64,000 nt of DNA, from the NCBI GenBank assembly GCA_963847615.1, contig CAWKAN010000016.1, positions 434,001-498,000 on the forward strand, in the 5' to 3' direction. Below are positions 43,932 through 53,208 of this stretch, in pieces (positions within the stretch are counted from its first letter, which is position 1; each line of letters opens with the position of its first letter). The notes under the pieces are model-generated. The model did no database searches. It saw nothing but the letters and a program-made list of their open reading frames with translations, and was not told the DNA's origin. A program made the position numbers and the translations under genes. This stretch comes from Palsa-883 sp963847615 (lineage in GTDB: Bacteria > Pseudomonadota > Alphaproteobacteria > Acetobacterales > Acetobacteraceae).

Positions 43932-44852
43932 TCAGATGAGCGGACGCCCGGCAAGCCGCTCCAGCACGCGCAACGGCGTGCGAGGCGGATCGGACATGGC
44001 CGCGACCGGCACGTGGAACGTCTGCTCCAGTGCGCAATGCCCGGCGAGCGCCGCGTGCAGCACCTGGTCGGTGAAACACAGCCAGGTCGTTCCCGCCGCG
44101 AAGCATACATCGGCATGCGGCGCGGTCGCCTGATACGTGGCGTCCAACTTGCCACGGTCGTGCAGGGCCAGCATCAGGTGGTCATAGACGCTGCGCCGCC
44201 CCTTGGTGATGCCGAGCCGCTCGAGCAGCCAGGCGCTGCCCGGCAGCGGCCGGCCGGCGCGCGGCAGGAACCGCTGGGCGAAGGGCTCGAACGCCTCTCC
44301 CACGCGCCAGGCACGCACCGCGCCATCCGGTGCGACGTTGCTGAACAACCGCAGGATGCGCTTGCCCCGCATCGGCCGGCTGGGAAACGCATCGACGTGC
44401 AGCCGGCGATCGTCGTGGCGCGGCGAGTAGGTGCGACCGGCGATCTCGTTGGGACGGAAGCTGGTCCGCGCCGGTTCCAGCGCCGGCGCATAGGCAGGCA
44501 GCAGGTCGGCCAGCAGCCGCGCCGACTGGCCGGCGAAGCGCCGCATCATCGCGGTCATCCGCGCGGCCTGTGCCGATTCGATCGCGGCGTTGCCCAACTG
44601 GCCGGTTCGCGGATCGAGGCTGACGTTCTTCCGCTCGGTGCCGGCGACATCGGGGCGCAGCAGGTCGGCCTCGTCCGGCGCGGTGCGGAACGGCAGGTCC
44701 GGCAGCACCAGAACCTTGCCATGCTCAAGCGCCGTCATCGCACGCTGGCACAGCGCCGGGGCGAATGGCCCGTGCCAGTCGGTGATCGGGAGAGTTTCCA
44801 GGATCGCCTCGACGTCCATCGCCCGTCGCCCCTCGCTGGCTGTCGCCGCCAT
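43932..44852 (-). CDS. kdoO: Kdo hydroxylase (KdoO family)
   Basis: The 306-aa Fe(II)/2-oxoglutarate-type dioxygenase matches the Kdo hydroxylase family (PF11004), which turns Kdo to Ko in the lipopolysaccharide core. Strong marks are GTERKNVSLDPRTGQL, ARTSFRPNEIAGR, RRLHVDAFPSRPMRGKRILR (HxD metal motif), PGSAWLLERLGITKGRRSVYDHLMLALHDR and FTDQVLHAALAGHCALEQTFH with the distal His. A later ATG (44819, with GAGGGG upstream) may be the true start. It follows a phosphatase gene by 13 nt in an operon. Confidence 0.9.
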   Translation of the reverse strand: MAATASEGRRAMDVEAILETLPITDWHGPFAPALCQRAMTALEHGKVLVLPDLPFRTAPDEADLLRPDVAGTERKNVSLDPRTGQLGNAAIESAQAARMTAMMRRFAGQSARLLADLLPAYAPALEPARTSFRPNEIAGRTYSPRHDDRRLHVDAFPSRPMRGKRILRLFSNVAPDGAVRAWRVGEAFEPFAQRFLPRAGRPLPGSAWLLERLGITKGRRSVYDHLMLALHDRGKLDATYQATAPHADVCFAAGTTWLCFTDQVLHAALAGHCALEQTFHVPVAAMSDPPRTPLRVLERLAGRPLI

Positions 44853-44865
44853 CCGTCAGTGGCCC

Positions 44866-45537
44866 CTATTCGTGGGCGAGCACCCAGTCGTTGACAAAAC
44901 TGGCGAGGCCGTTGGCGTGGAAATTCCGGCGCAACTCGGCCTCATCATAATCCTCCCGCACCCAATCCAGGAAGGGTTTCCTGCCCTCGCCCTCGCGCTG
45001 GTAGTGCAGGAAGAACGCGTCCAGGATGCCGGTCTTGGCCTGGCGGATATGGCCGAAGCGCCATGACAGCTGGCGCAGCGCGTCGCGCGCGGTACCGCCC
45101 TCGAACAGCACGAACAGGCCGGCCGCCAAACCGGCGCGGTCGGCGCCGGATTTGCAGTGGATCAGCGCGGGCGCGCGCATGTCGCGATAGATGCCGTGCA
45201 GCCGCAGGATGCGGTCGCGCTGCGGCGCGCCGCGGCTCTCCAGTGCCATGTCAACGAAATCCAGCCCCAGGCGGGCCGCCGCCTCGCGCGACAGCGCGTC
45301 CGAGCCGTTGGCCGTCCGGCCGCGCAGGTTGATCAGCGTGCGCAGCCCGTGCCGGCGCGCCAACTGCGCGAGACGTCCAGGCAGCGGATGGTTGCAGCGA
45401 TACAGCCGGCCCGGGGCGACCTCGGCGAGGTTGCTCCACACCAGACGGAACACCGCATGGTCGACGAACAAGGCATCGACCCAGGCGAGCACGCGGCCCC
45501 GCGCGGTGGTCATGTCGCCGCGAAAAATCGTGTCCAT
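44866..45537 (-). CDS. Tyrosine/dual-specificity phosphatase-like protein
   Basis: The 223-aa protein has the CX5R phosphatase signature as IHCKSGADRAGLAAGL, and earlier GRLYRCNHPLPGRLAQLARR and LINLRGR, as in Siw14-like phosphatases. The general-acid Asp cannot be fixed by eye. A GTG at 45582 would add a hydrophobic N-terminus (SIVLAICSGVVLL), making it membrane-anchored; the ribosome sites do not decide. It is directly upstream of kdoO, so its substrate may be linked to lipid A or core sugar phosphates. Confidence 0.82.
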   Translation of the reverse strand: MDTIFRGDMTTARGRVLAWVDALFVDHAVFRLVWSNLAEVAPGRLYRCNHPLPGRLAQLARRHGLRTLINLRGRTANGSDALSREAAARLGLDFVDMALESRGAPQRDRILRLHGIYRDMRAPALIHCKSGADRAGLAAGLFVLFEGGTARDALRQLSWRFGHIRQAKTGILDAFFLHYQREGEGRKPFLDWVREDYDEAELRRNFHANGLASFVNDWVLAHE

Positions 45538-45616
45538 GTTTAGCAGAACAACCCCGGAACAGATCGCCAGAACTATGCTCACGGCCGCCGCATGGGCGCA
45601 ACCGGGGTTCCCGGCG

Positions 45617-45945
45617 CCATCGGGTGACGCGAAGCAAGGCTGGGGCTTCGCCCCAGACCCCACCAAGGGGCGCTGCCCCTTGGAACCCCGCCAAGGGCGG
45701 AGCCCTTGGAACCCTTCACCGGGAGTGTGGGGAGGGGGCGGGGGCGCGTGGGCAGGGCGTCCGGGTCGTCCGGCATACCGGACGACCCGGACGCCCTGCC
45801 CACGCGCCCCCGCCCCCTCCCCACACTCCCGGTCATGGAGTCCAGAGGCCGCTGCCTCTGGTGGGGGTCCAGGGGGCAAAGCCCCCTGGCGGGGTTCGGG
45901 GCGGAGCCCCGACCTTGCTGCGCGTCACCCGATTGCATCGCCGGA
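45617..45945. repeat. Stacked-hairpin intergenic element, copy C
   Basis: The layout equals copies A and B. The outer arms (atcgggtgacgcg...) pair end to end, with GC hairpins inside. The central palindrome is perfect: 45718-45773 pairs with 45778-45833 over 56 bp around cata. It starts about 10 nt after the suhB stop on the minus strand and ends near the phosphatase start. The apical 20 bp differ from A and B. Confidence 0.9.
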
Positions 45946-45954
45946 CGCCCCGGG

Positions 45955-46794
45955 TCAGCCGCCGCGCGTGGCCGCCACTGCCTGGCCGTCGGTGACGAAG
46001 CCGCTCAGCGCGGCATGCAGGTTGGCGTTGGCGGCCACCACGTTGCCGGTCTCGCAGGGGTCGCCGCCGGCGGGATCGGTGGCGAAGCCGCCCGCCTCGC
46101 GCACCAGCAGCAGGCCCGCCGCCGTGTCCCAGCGCTGCAAACCCAGCTCCCAGAACCCGTCGTAGCGCCCTGCCGCCACCCAGGCGAGGTCCAGCGCCGC
46201 CGCGCCGAACCGCCGGATCCCGGCGACCTGCGGCATCAGCGCGCCGAGCGTGTGCGCGAAGGCGAGCCGCCGGGCCTGGGTCGCGGCGGCGAACGGGATG
46301 CCGGTGGCGAACACCGCCGCCGACAGTTCGCGCCGGGCCGAGACGCGCAGCCGGCGCTCGTTGACGAAGGCGCCGGCGCCCTTCTCGGCCCAGAACATCT
46401 CGTCCACCGTGGGCGCGTAGACCAGGCCCGCGGCGATCTCCGACCCGCCCCCGGCGATCCGCCGCTCCAGCCCGATGCTGATCGCCCAGTGCGGGATGCC
46501 GTGCAGGAAGTTGGTGGTGCCGTCCAGCGGATCGACCACCCAGCGCCACGCCCAGTTGTCCGACCCGGAGGCGCCGGATTCCTCCATCAGGAAGGCGTAG
46601 CCAGGGCGCGCCTTGTTCAGCTCCTCGCGCAAGGTCTGCTCGGCGCGGATGTCGGCCTGCGAGACGAAATCGGACGGCCCTTTGATCGAGACCTGGAGCT
46701 GCTCCACCTCGTTGAAGTCGCGCAGCAGGCGCTTCGCCGCCTTGTGCGCGGCGTTGGCCATGACGGTCAGATGGGGGGAGAGGCGGAACGCCAT
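45955..46794 (-). CDS. suhB: Inositol monophosphatase family protein, SuhB-like
   Basis: The 279-aa protein has the Mg-dependent phosphatase motifs: FLMEESG (metal Glu), WRWVVDPLDGTTNFLHG and LQRWDTAAGLLLVREAGG. It dephosphorylates inositol monophosphate or related sugars, and SuhB proteins also have a role with RNA polymerase in some bacteria. It lies 13 nt downstream of efp on the same strand, a common alphaproteobacterial pair. Confidence 0.93.
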   Translation of the reverse strand: MAFRLSPHLTVMANAAHKAAKRLLRDFNEVEQLQVSIKGPSDFVSQADIRAEQTLREELNKARPGYAFLMEESGASGSDNWAWRWVVDPLDGTTNFLHGIPHWAISIGLERRIAGGGSEIAAGLVYAPTVDEMFWAEKGAGAFVNERRLRVSARRELSAAVFATGIPFAAATQARRLAFAHTLGALMPQVAGIRRFGAAALDLAWVAAGRYDGFWELGLQRWDTAAGLLLVREAGGFATDPAGGDPCETGNVVAANANLHAALSGFVTDGQAVAATRGG

Positions 46795-46807
46795 GGGGTG
46801 CGGGCCG

Positions 46808-47374
46808 TCAGGCCTTCGCCCGCTCCACGTAGCTGGCGTCCTCGGTCTTCACCACGATGCGCTCGCCGGCCTCGATGAACGGCGGTACCATGGTCTTCAC
46901 TCCGTTGGACAGCCGGGCCGGCTTGTACGACGACGACGCGGTCTGCCCTTTCACCACCGGATCGGCCTCCACGACCTCCAGCACCACGCTGGGCGGCAGG
47001 TGGATGCCGACCGGCTCGCCCTCCACCAGGTCGAGGGTGACCGTCATCTGGTCCTGCAGGAACGGCGCCGCGTCGCCCAGCAGCTCGAGCGGGATGTGGT
47101 GTTCCTCGAACGTCTCGGGGTCCATCAGCACGATGTTGCTGCCGTCGGTGTAGGAGTAGGTGAACTCCTTGTTGTCGGTCATCAGCCGCTCGACGGTGTC
47201 GGCGGTGCGCCAGCGCTCGTTGGTCTTGTTGCCGGATTTCAGGTCGCGCATCTCCACCTGGATGAAGGCGCCGCCCTTGCCGGGGGAGATGATCTGCTGC
47301 TTCAACACGGTCCAGCGGCGACCTTCATGCTCGATCACCTGGCCGGCGCGGATCAAATTCGCCTGCTGCTTCAT
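46808..47374 (-). CDS. efp: Elongation factor P
   Basis: EF-P rescues ribosomes stalled at polyproline. The 188-aa length is standard. Domain I has the tip loop IISPGKGGAF with K33, the residue that takes beta-lysine in lysylated EF-Ps. Domains II and III follow (YSYTDGSNIVLMDPETFEE, VVEADPVVKGQTASSSYKPA, VPPFIEAGERIVVKTED). The PGKG tip fits the EpmA/EpmB route, whose genes are 3.5-6 kb away in this window. It is divergent from an oxidoreductase across 220 bp. Confidence 0.97.
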   Translation of the reverse strand: MKQQANLIRAGQVIEHEGRRWTVLKQQIISPGKGGAFIQVEMRDLKSGNKTNERWRTADTVERLMTDNKEFTYSYTDGSNIVLMDPETFEEHHIPLELLGDAAPFLQDQMTVTLDLVEGEPVGIHLPPSVVLEVVEADPVVKGQTASSSYKPARLSNGVKTMVPPFIEAGERIVVKTEDASYVERAKA

Positions 47375-47594
47375 TGGGAAAACTCGTGCTGCCTGTTTCG
47401 GGGGTGCGGGCTTCTAGACCGCGGCGCCCGCAGGGGCAAGGCGAGCGCTGCCGGGAGACCCCGCCCGGGCGGCCGGTCCGGCGCCTTTGCCGACCCGACG
47501 CGCGTTTCCACTGGCGGCGGACGGCGCTAGTCTGCGGCAACACGGGCGCCGGACGGGTCGGGAACAGCAGATTGGCCCGGAACAGGAGACCACG

Positions 47595-48740
47595 ATGGCC
47601 GATCGGCGCCTGGGGATTATCGTCAACGGCGCCACCGGCGGCCTGGCCACCGGCCAGCACCTGCGCGCGCTGCTGGCGATCCGGGCCGAAGGCGGCCTGC
47701 CGCTCGCGGACGGCGATCGCGTCCTGCCGGACCCGATCCTGGTGGGGCGGCATGCCGAGCGGCTGAGGCAGCTGGCCGGCGCCAAGGGGGTGGCGCGCTG
47801 GACCACCGAGCTGGATGCGGCCTTGGCCGATCCCGCCGACGCCGTGTTCTTCGATGCCGCGGCCACCGGCGGCCGCTACCAGGTGGTGCGCCAGGCGATC
47901 GAGGCAGGCAAGCATATCTACTGCGAAAAGCCGATCGCCGGCACGCTGCGCGAGGCGCTGGAGCTGGCCGGCGCGGCGCAGCGCGCCGGGGTGAAGCACG
48001 GCACGGTGCAGGACAAGGTGTTCCTGCCGGGCTTCCGCAAGCTGCGTCTGCTGCGCGAGTCCGGCTGGTTCGGGCGCATCCTGGAAGTACGGCTGGAGTC
48101 CGGGCGCTGGGTGTTCGACGGGACCAGGCAGCCCGCCAACCGGCCGAGCTGGAACTATCGCAAGCGTGATGGCGGTGGTCTGGTGCTCGATATGTTTCCG
48201 CACTGGCGCTACATGCTGGACCAGCTGGTGGGCGAGGTCCGCGCGGTCAGCTGCACCACCCGCACCCATGTTCCGGTCCGCCGCGACGAGGCCGGCCAGC
48301 CCTATGACGTGGATGTCGAGGACAGCGTCTTCGCGCAGCTGGAGCTCGAAGGCAGCGTGATCGCCAGTGTCAACACGTCCTGGTGCACCCGGATCCGGCG
48401 CGACGACGTGATCACCTTGCAGGTGGACGGCACGCAGGGTTCCGCGCTTGCTACCGCGCAGGACTGCTTCCTGCAGCCCGACGTGGCCACGCCGGCCGCG
48501 GTGTTGCAGGTGGACGGGCGCAACAAGATGGATTTCCGCGCGCAATGGTTGCCGATGCCGGACGACGCCGCCACGGTGAACAGCTATCGCGCCGGGTGGG
48601 AGCTGTTCATCCGCCATGTGCTGGAGGACGCGCCATTTCCCTCACCGCTGATCGAGGGCGCCAAAGGCGTGCAACTGGCCGAGCTGTCCTATCTCAGTCA
48701 TCGCGAGCGCCGCTGGGTGGACGTGCCGAAGCTGGGTTGA
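47595..48740 (+). CDS. Gfo/Idh/MocA family oxidoreductase
   Basis: The 381-aa protein has an N-terminal Rossmann start (LGIIVNGATGGLATGQHL) and the family EKP motif in YCEKPIAGTLREAL, followed by the alpha/beta substrate domain. It should be an NAD(P)-dependent sugar or polyol dehydrogenase. AGGAGA precedes the ATG at 47595. The nucleotide loop is GATGGLATG in place of the usual GxGxxG, so cofactor binding may differ. It stands alone. Confidence 0.88.
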   Translation: MADRRLGIIVNGATGGLATGQHLRALLAIRAEGGLPLADGDRVLPDPILVGRHAERLRQLAGAKGVARWTTELDAALADPADAVFFDAAATGGRYQVVRQAIEAGKHIYCEKPIAGTLREALELAGAAQRAGVKHGTVQDKVFLPGFRKLRLLRESGWFGRILEVRLESGRWVFDGTRQPANRPSWNYRKRDGGGLVLDMFPHWRYMLDQLVGEVRAVSCTTRTHVPVRRDEAGQPYDVDVEDSVFAQLELEGSVIASVNTSWCTRIRRDDVITLQVDGTQGSALATAQDCFLQPDVATPAAVLQVDGRNKMDFRAQWLPMPDDAATVNSYRAGWELFIRHVLEDAPFPSPLIEGAKGVQLAELSYLSHRERRWVDVPKLG

Positions 48741-48752
48741 TGCCATCCCGCC

Positions 48753-48916
48753 TAGCCCGCATTTCTCACACTCTCACGGGCGCTGGCTCGGTCCTTGCCG
48801 CACCAACAGGTTTTCGCGCCTTGCGAATACACCCGGTATTGGCGGCGGCGCGAAAACCTGTTGGCGCGACAATGCCCTTCGCCATCGTCCCGCGACAGTG
48901 TGAGAAATGCGGGCTA
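48753..48916. mobile_element. MITE-like palindromic element, 164 bp
   Basis: Outer 20-bp inverted repeats are perfect (48753-48772 with 48897-48916) and extend to 28 bp with two mismatches. Inner 17-bp arms (48804-48820 with 48847-48863, caacaggttttcgcgcc) are also perfect. The 164 bp hold no gene. The nested terminal repeats look like a non-autonomous transposon, but no target duplication is clear and no second copy is in the window. Confidence 0.65.
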
Positions 48917-49120
48917 GAGCGCGCTCGTCGTGACGGCAATCGACGCGCCCGCAGCACACCCTCGGCCGCGTCGCGGCGCGCCACGACCGCCCGAACAAGG
49001 ATGCGACAAGCCGACGGATGCGACGGTGAAACGGCCGGCGGGCGAGCCCTGACACTGCCCGGCGGCGACCCGCCGCCGGATCGCCGAACGTCCCCGCGCG
49101 CCTGACCGAACGGCGTGCGG

Positions 49121-50416
49121 TTATTTCAGCGGCTCGAACGCGGTCTCCTTGATCCTGAGCACGACAACGAAGGTGATGACCGCCGCCGCGATGAGGTAGT
49201 AAGCGGGCGCCAGGTTGCTGCCGGTCACCTTGATCAGCCAGGTCGCGATGAACGGCGCGAAGCCGCCGAAGATCGCCACCGCGATGTTGTAGCCGATCGA
49301 CAGCGCGGTGTAGCGCACTTTCGTCGGGAAGATCTCCGAGTAGGCCGCCGGACACGCGCCCGAGAAGAACGACAGGAACACGATCATCGTGAGCTGCGCG
49401 AGGAAAGCCAGCGCGAAGCTGCCCGAGGACGCCATCATGAACAGCGGGTAGGCCAGGATGATGTAGCCGCCGGAGGACAGCAGCAGCAGCGGCTTGCGGC
49501 CGATGCGGTCGGACAGCGCGCCCCAGATCGGAATCAGGATCACGAACACCAACAGGCACGTGGTGCCGATCCACAGCGCCGACGACGGCGACAGGTGCGT
49601 CTGCGAAATGATGTAGCTCGTCATGTAGACGATCGGGATGTAGTAGGCCACGGTGTTGTGCAGGGTCAGGCCGAAGATGGTCAGGGTCTCGCGCCGATAG
49701 GTCGTCACCGCCTCGACGAAGGGCGCCCGGGAGACCTCGTGGTGCTGTTCGAGCTCGGTGAACTTGGGGGTGTCGTCGAGCCGCCAGCGCAGATAGGCAC
49801 CGACCCCGCCGACCACGATGCCGAAAATGAACGGGATGCGCCAACCCCAGGACACCACCGCGTCGTGCGGCAGCACCTGGTTGATGAAGGCCGCGCTCAG
49901 CGAGCCCAGCAGGAACCCGCCGCCCACGCTGACCTGCTGCCAGGAGCCGATATAGCCGCGGCGTCCCTCCGGGGCGAATTCCACCAGGTAGGCGGTCGAT
50001 CCGCCCCATTCGCCGCCGGCCGACAGGCCCTGCAGCAGCCGAATGACGACCAGCAGGATTGGCGCGAGGACGCCGACCTGCTGATGCGTCGGCAGCACGC
50101 CGATCGCCAGGGTGGAGAACGCCATCAGGAAGATGACCGCGCTCAACGCCCGGCGCCGGCCGAAGCGGTCGCCGTAGATGCCGAACAGGATCGAGCCGAC
50201 CGGTCGCATGACGAAGCCGACCCCGAACACCGCGAAGGTCAGCAGCAGCGACGACAGGGGGTCGTTGGCGGGGAAGAACAACTGGGAGATGACCGGCACG
50301 AAATAGGCGTAGACGCCAAAATCGAACCATTCGAGGATGTTGCCGATGACGCCGGCGACAATCGCCCGGTTGCGCTGGGACTCGGCCGGTACGGCCACAC
50401 TGACGGCTAAAGCCAC
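49121..50416 (-). CDS. MFS transporter, metabolite:H+ symporter (MHS) family
   Basis: The 431-aa inner-membrane protein has 12 predicted segments. MHS-type marks are GNILEWFDFGVYAYF, FVMRPVGSILFGIYGDRFGRRRALS and RLLQGLSAGGEWGGSTAYLVE. Relatives carry shikimate, alpha-ketoglutarate, proline or other acids into the cell with protons. The GTG at 50416 with AGGAGA is preferred over a GTG at 50449. The convergent oxidoreductase side holds the MITE-like element. Confidence 0.92.
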   Translation of the reverse strand: MALAVSVAVPAESQRNRAIVAGVIGNILEWFDFGVYAYFVPVISQLFFPANDPLSSLLLTFAVFGVGFVMRPVGSILFGIYGDRFGRRRALSAVIFLMAFSTLAIGVLPTHQQVGVLAPILLVVIRLLQGLSAGGEWGGSTAYLVEFAPEGRRGYIGSWQQVSVGGGFLLGSLSAAFINQVLPHDAVVSWGWRIPFIFGIVVGGVGAYLRWRLDDTPKFTELEQHHEVSRAPFVEAVTTYRRETLTIFGLTLHNTVAYYIPIVYMTSYIISQTHLSPSSALWIGTTCLLVFVILIPIWGALSDRIGRKPLLLLSSGGYIILAYPLFMMASSGSFALAFLAQLTMIVFLSFFSGACPAAYSEIFPTKVRYTALSIGYNIAVAIFGGFAPFIATWLIKVTGSNLAPAYYLIAAAVITFVVVLRIKETAFEPLK

Positions 50417-50788
50417 GGCTCGATCTCCTGTGTGTGCGTTCGCAGGCACGCGTGTCCTCGGCGCATTAGCCCCACCCGGTCGCCAAACCCCGATCGCAGA
50501 GCGGGCATATGGCAGCGTTGCGTCGCCGGACCGGCATGCCCCGAATCGCCGCTCCAGCTTACGTCAGGATGCCCTGGCGGCGCATCGCGGGCAAGCCCTG
50601 TGCAGATGCGTTCCGAAACCGATCCGCACCGGTTTTCCGACCGCCTGCCGCGCCAAGACGGCCCCGCCGCCACGCCGCCGGGCGCGACGGCAGCTACGCC
50701 AAGGGCCAAGCCTGCGTCGGCAAGGAAGCGAACCGCAGGTGCGGTCGGACCCGAGAACGATCGCTCGACGCAGCGACCCCTGGTCGCC
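50417..50788. other. Gap between the MFS gene and the epmB remnant
   Basis: Open frames here carry no motif and look random. The MFS promoter should be at the left side. No hairpin or gene was found. Confidence 0.4.
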
Positions 50789-50848
50789 CCAGGGATCATG
50801 CCAGGGATCATGCCAGGGATCATGCCAGGAGTTTTGCCGGGAATTACG
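50789..50848. repeat. 12-bp minisatellite at the epmB 3' end
   Basis: Three exact units ccagggatcatg (50789-50824) are followed by two degenerate ones, ending over the epmB stop (50844-50846). A degenerate second tract with the same period lies in the epmB 5' part at 51743-51802. The unit resembles the one in the M19 gene. Confidence 0.8.
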
Positions 50849-51951
50849 CCAGCCGCGCCCGCACCGCGTGCGGCCGGCCAGCCGGATCGCGCACCGTGTC
50901 GTCCGGTCCCAGGTAGTCCGGGCCGATCGGCACCTTGCCGTGCCCGCCCGGGATATCCAGCACATAGATCGGCCAGGCGAGCCCGGTCACCCGCCCGCGC
51001 AGCGCCGCCAACAGCCGACTTCCCTCGGCGATCGGCACGTGGAACCGCGCGGTTCCCGGCGCGGGATCGAGCTGGTGCAGGTAGTACCGGCTTCACCCGC
51101 GCGCCCAGCATGGCGCGGAACAGCGCTTCCAGCGCCTCGGCGCTGTCGTTCACGCCGCGCAGCAGCACCGACTGGCCGAGCAGCGGGATGCCGCGCGCCA
51201 GCACGCGGCGCAGCGCCGCGTGCGCCTCGGCGGTGAACTCGCGCGCGTGGTTGGCGTGCACCACCAGCCACATCGACTTGGCGGTGTCCAGCGCCGCCGC
51301 CAGCGCCTCGGTCAGCCGCGCCGGGTCGGCCACCGGCACGCGGCTGTGCACGCGCAGGACTTCCAGATGCGGGATCGCCGACAGCGCCGCGACGATCCCG
51401 CCCAGCCGGCGCGGCGACAGCATCAGCGGATCGCCGCCGGTCAGGATCACCTCGCGGATCGCCGGACGGGCGCGCAACCAGGCGTAGGCGGCGTCCAGCT
51501 CGGCCTGGCTCAACAGGCCGCCGTCCGGGCCGACCTGCTCGCGGCGGAAGCAGAAGCGGCAATACACCGGGCAGACCAGCAGCGGCTTCAGCAGGGCGCG
51601 ATCGGCATAGCGGTGCACGATGCCCTTGAGCGGCGAGAGCGCGTCGTCGGCGATCGGGTCGAGGCTCTCGTGCGGCGCGGTGACCAGCTCCGCTGGGTCG
51701 GGGACGAACTGTCGCGCAATCGGATCGTCGGTCGCCGCGACCCCGGGAGCGATCCAAGGTGCAATCCCCGGCGGGCTTCCGGGCGAGCTTTCGGGGGCGA
51801 TCAATTCCCGCATTGCCGGGGTGATCGCCACGGCATAGCGCCGCGCCACCGCGGCGGCGGCATCCCGCGCGGCAGGCGAGATCAGCCCGGCCGACACCAG
51901 CGCGTCGGCGGTGCGCAGGGTCCGATCATCATGGAAGGCACCGTCTGGCAT
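50844..51951 (-). pseudogene. epmB: EpmB-type L-lysine 2,3-aminomutase with a frameshift
   Basis: From ATG 51951 the frame reads through LLVCPVYCRFCFRREQVG (radical SAM CX3CX2C), EVILTGGDPLMLS and VHANHAREFTAEAHAALRR to FRAMLGARVKP near 51090. An extra G there throws the rest out of frame. In the next frame the sequence resumes as YYLHQLDPAPGTARFHVPIAEG, then YVLDIPGGHGKVPIG, the conserved lysine- and PLP-binding tail, and ends at 50844. One deleted base would restore a protein of about 369 aa. It is divergent from epmA, its pathway partner. Sequencing error cannot be excluded. Confidence 0.85.
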
Positions 51952-52113
51952 GCTGCCAGCACATAAGGCGGCGGGCACGCGCTGGCCAGGGCACGCTGGT
52001 CAGGACGCGCTGACCAGGACGCACTGACCTGGGTGCGCGCCAGGGGGCGCGCGACAGGGGGGCGCGACAGCGGGCGCGCGACAGCATGGGGCGCGCGGGC
52101 TAGCATCGCCGCC

Positions 52114-53208
52114 ATGCCGTACCCCGCCACGCCGCAGCCCATCTGGCACCCCGACCGCCTCGCCGCGCGGCTGCCGTTCCTGCGCCGCCGCGCCTTGCTG
52201 ACGCAGGCGACGCGCGCTTTCTTCACCGCCCGCGGCTACACCGAGGTCGAGACCCCCTATGCCGTTCCGACGCCTGGCGAGGAGGTGCATCTGCGTGCCT
52301 TCGCCACCTGGCGCGAGCATCCCGACGGCACCACCGAGAAGCTCTGGCTGCACACCAGTCCGGAGTTCGCCATGAAGAAGCTGCTGGTCGGCGGCGCCGG
52401 GCCGATCTTCCAGTTGGCGCGCGTCTGGCGCAACGGCGAGGGCAGCGATCTGCACGCGCCCGAATTCACCATGCTGGAGTGGTATCGCCCCGGCGCCACC
52501 ATGGACGGGCTGATCGAGGAGGCGACCGCCCTGCTGCGCGCCGTGCTGCCCCCGGTCGTCACCTGCCGCGGCGTGACCACCGACCTCGGGCGTGTCGAGC
52601 GCCTCAGTCTGGCGGCGGCATTTGCGCGCGATGTCGGGGCCGACCTGCTGGGCACCGCCGGGGACGCGTCGGCGCTCGCCGCCGCCGCCGGCGTGCGGCT
52701 GCGCGAGGGCGAGAGCTGGGAGGATTTGTTCTTCCGCCTGCTGCTGGGGCGCGTCGAGCCGCGCATCGGCCGCGCGCATCCCACCTTCCTGACGCACTGG
52801 CCGGCGGCGCAGGCGGCGTTGGCCCGGCGCGATCCGGCCGACCCGCGCGTCGCCGAGCGGTTTGAGCTGTTCGTCTGCGGCATCGAGCTGGCCAACGCCT
52901 TCGTCGAGCTGACCGACGCCGCGGAGCAGCGCGCCCGGTTCGTGGCCGACCGGTCCCGCCGCCACGCCCTGCCACGCCCGGGTGCCCTGGCCCGACCGGA
53001 TGATTTGCTGCACCCAGCTGCCCTGGCGGCGGCGGGGACGCCAGCGGGGGCGACCGGCGAGGCCGATCAGGATTGGCGGCTGGACGAGGATTTCCTCGCC
53101 GCGCTGGCCCACGGCATGCCGCAGGCCGCGGGGATCGCGTTGGGGTTCGATCGGCTGGCGATGATCGCGTCGGGTGCCGAACGGATCGACCAGGTGCTAT
53201 GGCTCTGA
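52114..53208 (+). CDS. epmA: EF-P--(R)-beta-lysine ligase EpmA (PoxA/GenX)
   Basis: The 364-aa protein is a class II lysyl-tRNA synthetase-like catalytic core without the tRNA-binding domain. Marks are FFTARGYTEVETPYAV, LHTSPEFAMKKLL, FQLARVWRNGEGSDLHAPEF (motif 2) and ALGFDRLAMIASGAERIDQV (motif 3). It joins beta-lysine to the EF-P tip lysine. The ATG at 52114 is 162 bp from the divergent epmB start, and the gap holds GGCGCGCGACAG repeats. With a broken epmB it may use alpha-lysine or be idle. Confidence 0.94.
   Translation: MPYPATPQPIWHPDRLAARLPFLRRRALLTQATRAFFTARGYTEVETPYAVPTPGEEVHLRAFATWREHPDGTTEKLWLHTSPEFAMKKLLVGGAGPIFQLARVWRNGEGSDLHAPEFTMLEWYRPGATMDGLIEEATALLRAVLPPVVTCRGVTTDLGRVERLSLAAAFARDVGADLLGTAGDASALAAAAGVRLREGESWEDLFFRLLLGRVEPRIGRAHPTFLTHWPAAQAALARRDPADPRVAERFELFVCGIELANAFVELTDAAEQRARFVADRSRRHALPRPGALARPDDLLHPAALAAAGTPAGATGEADQDWRLDEDFLAALAHGMPQAAGIALGFDRLAMIASGAERIDQVLWL

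Noticed and set aside
50407..51978. 523-aa frame as an intact lysine aminomutase
   Set aside because: After about 51090 the translation is no longer family-like; the true tail is in another frame. Treated as a frameshifted epmB.
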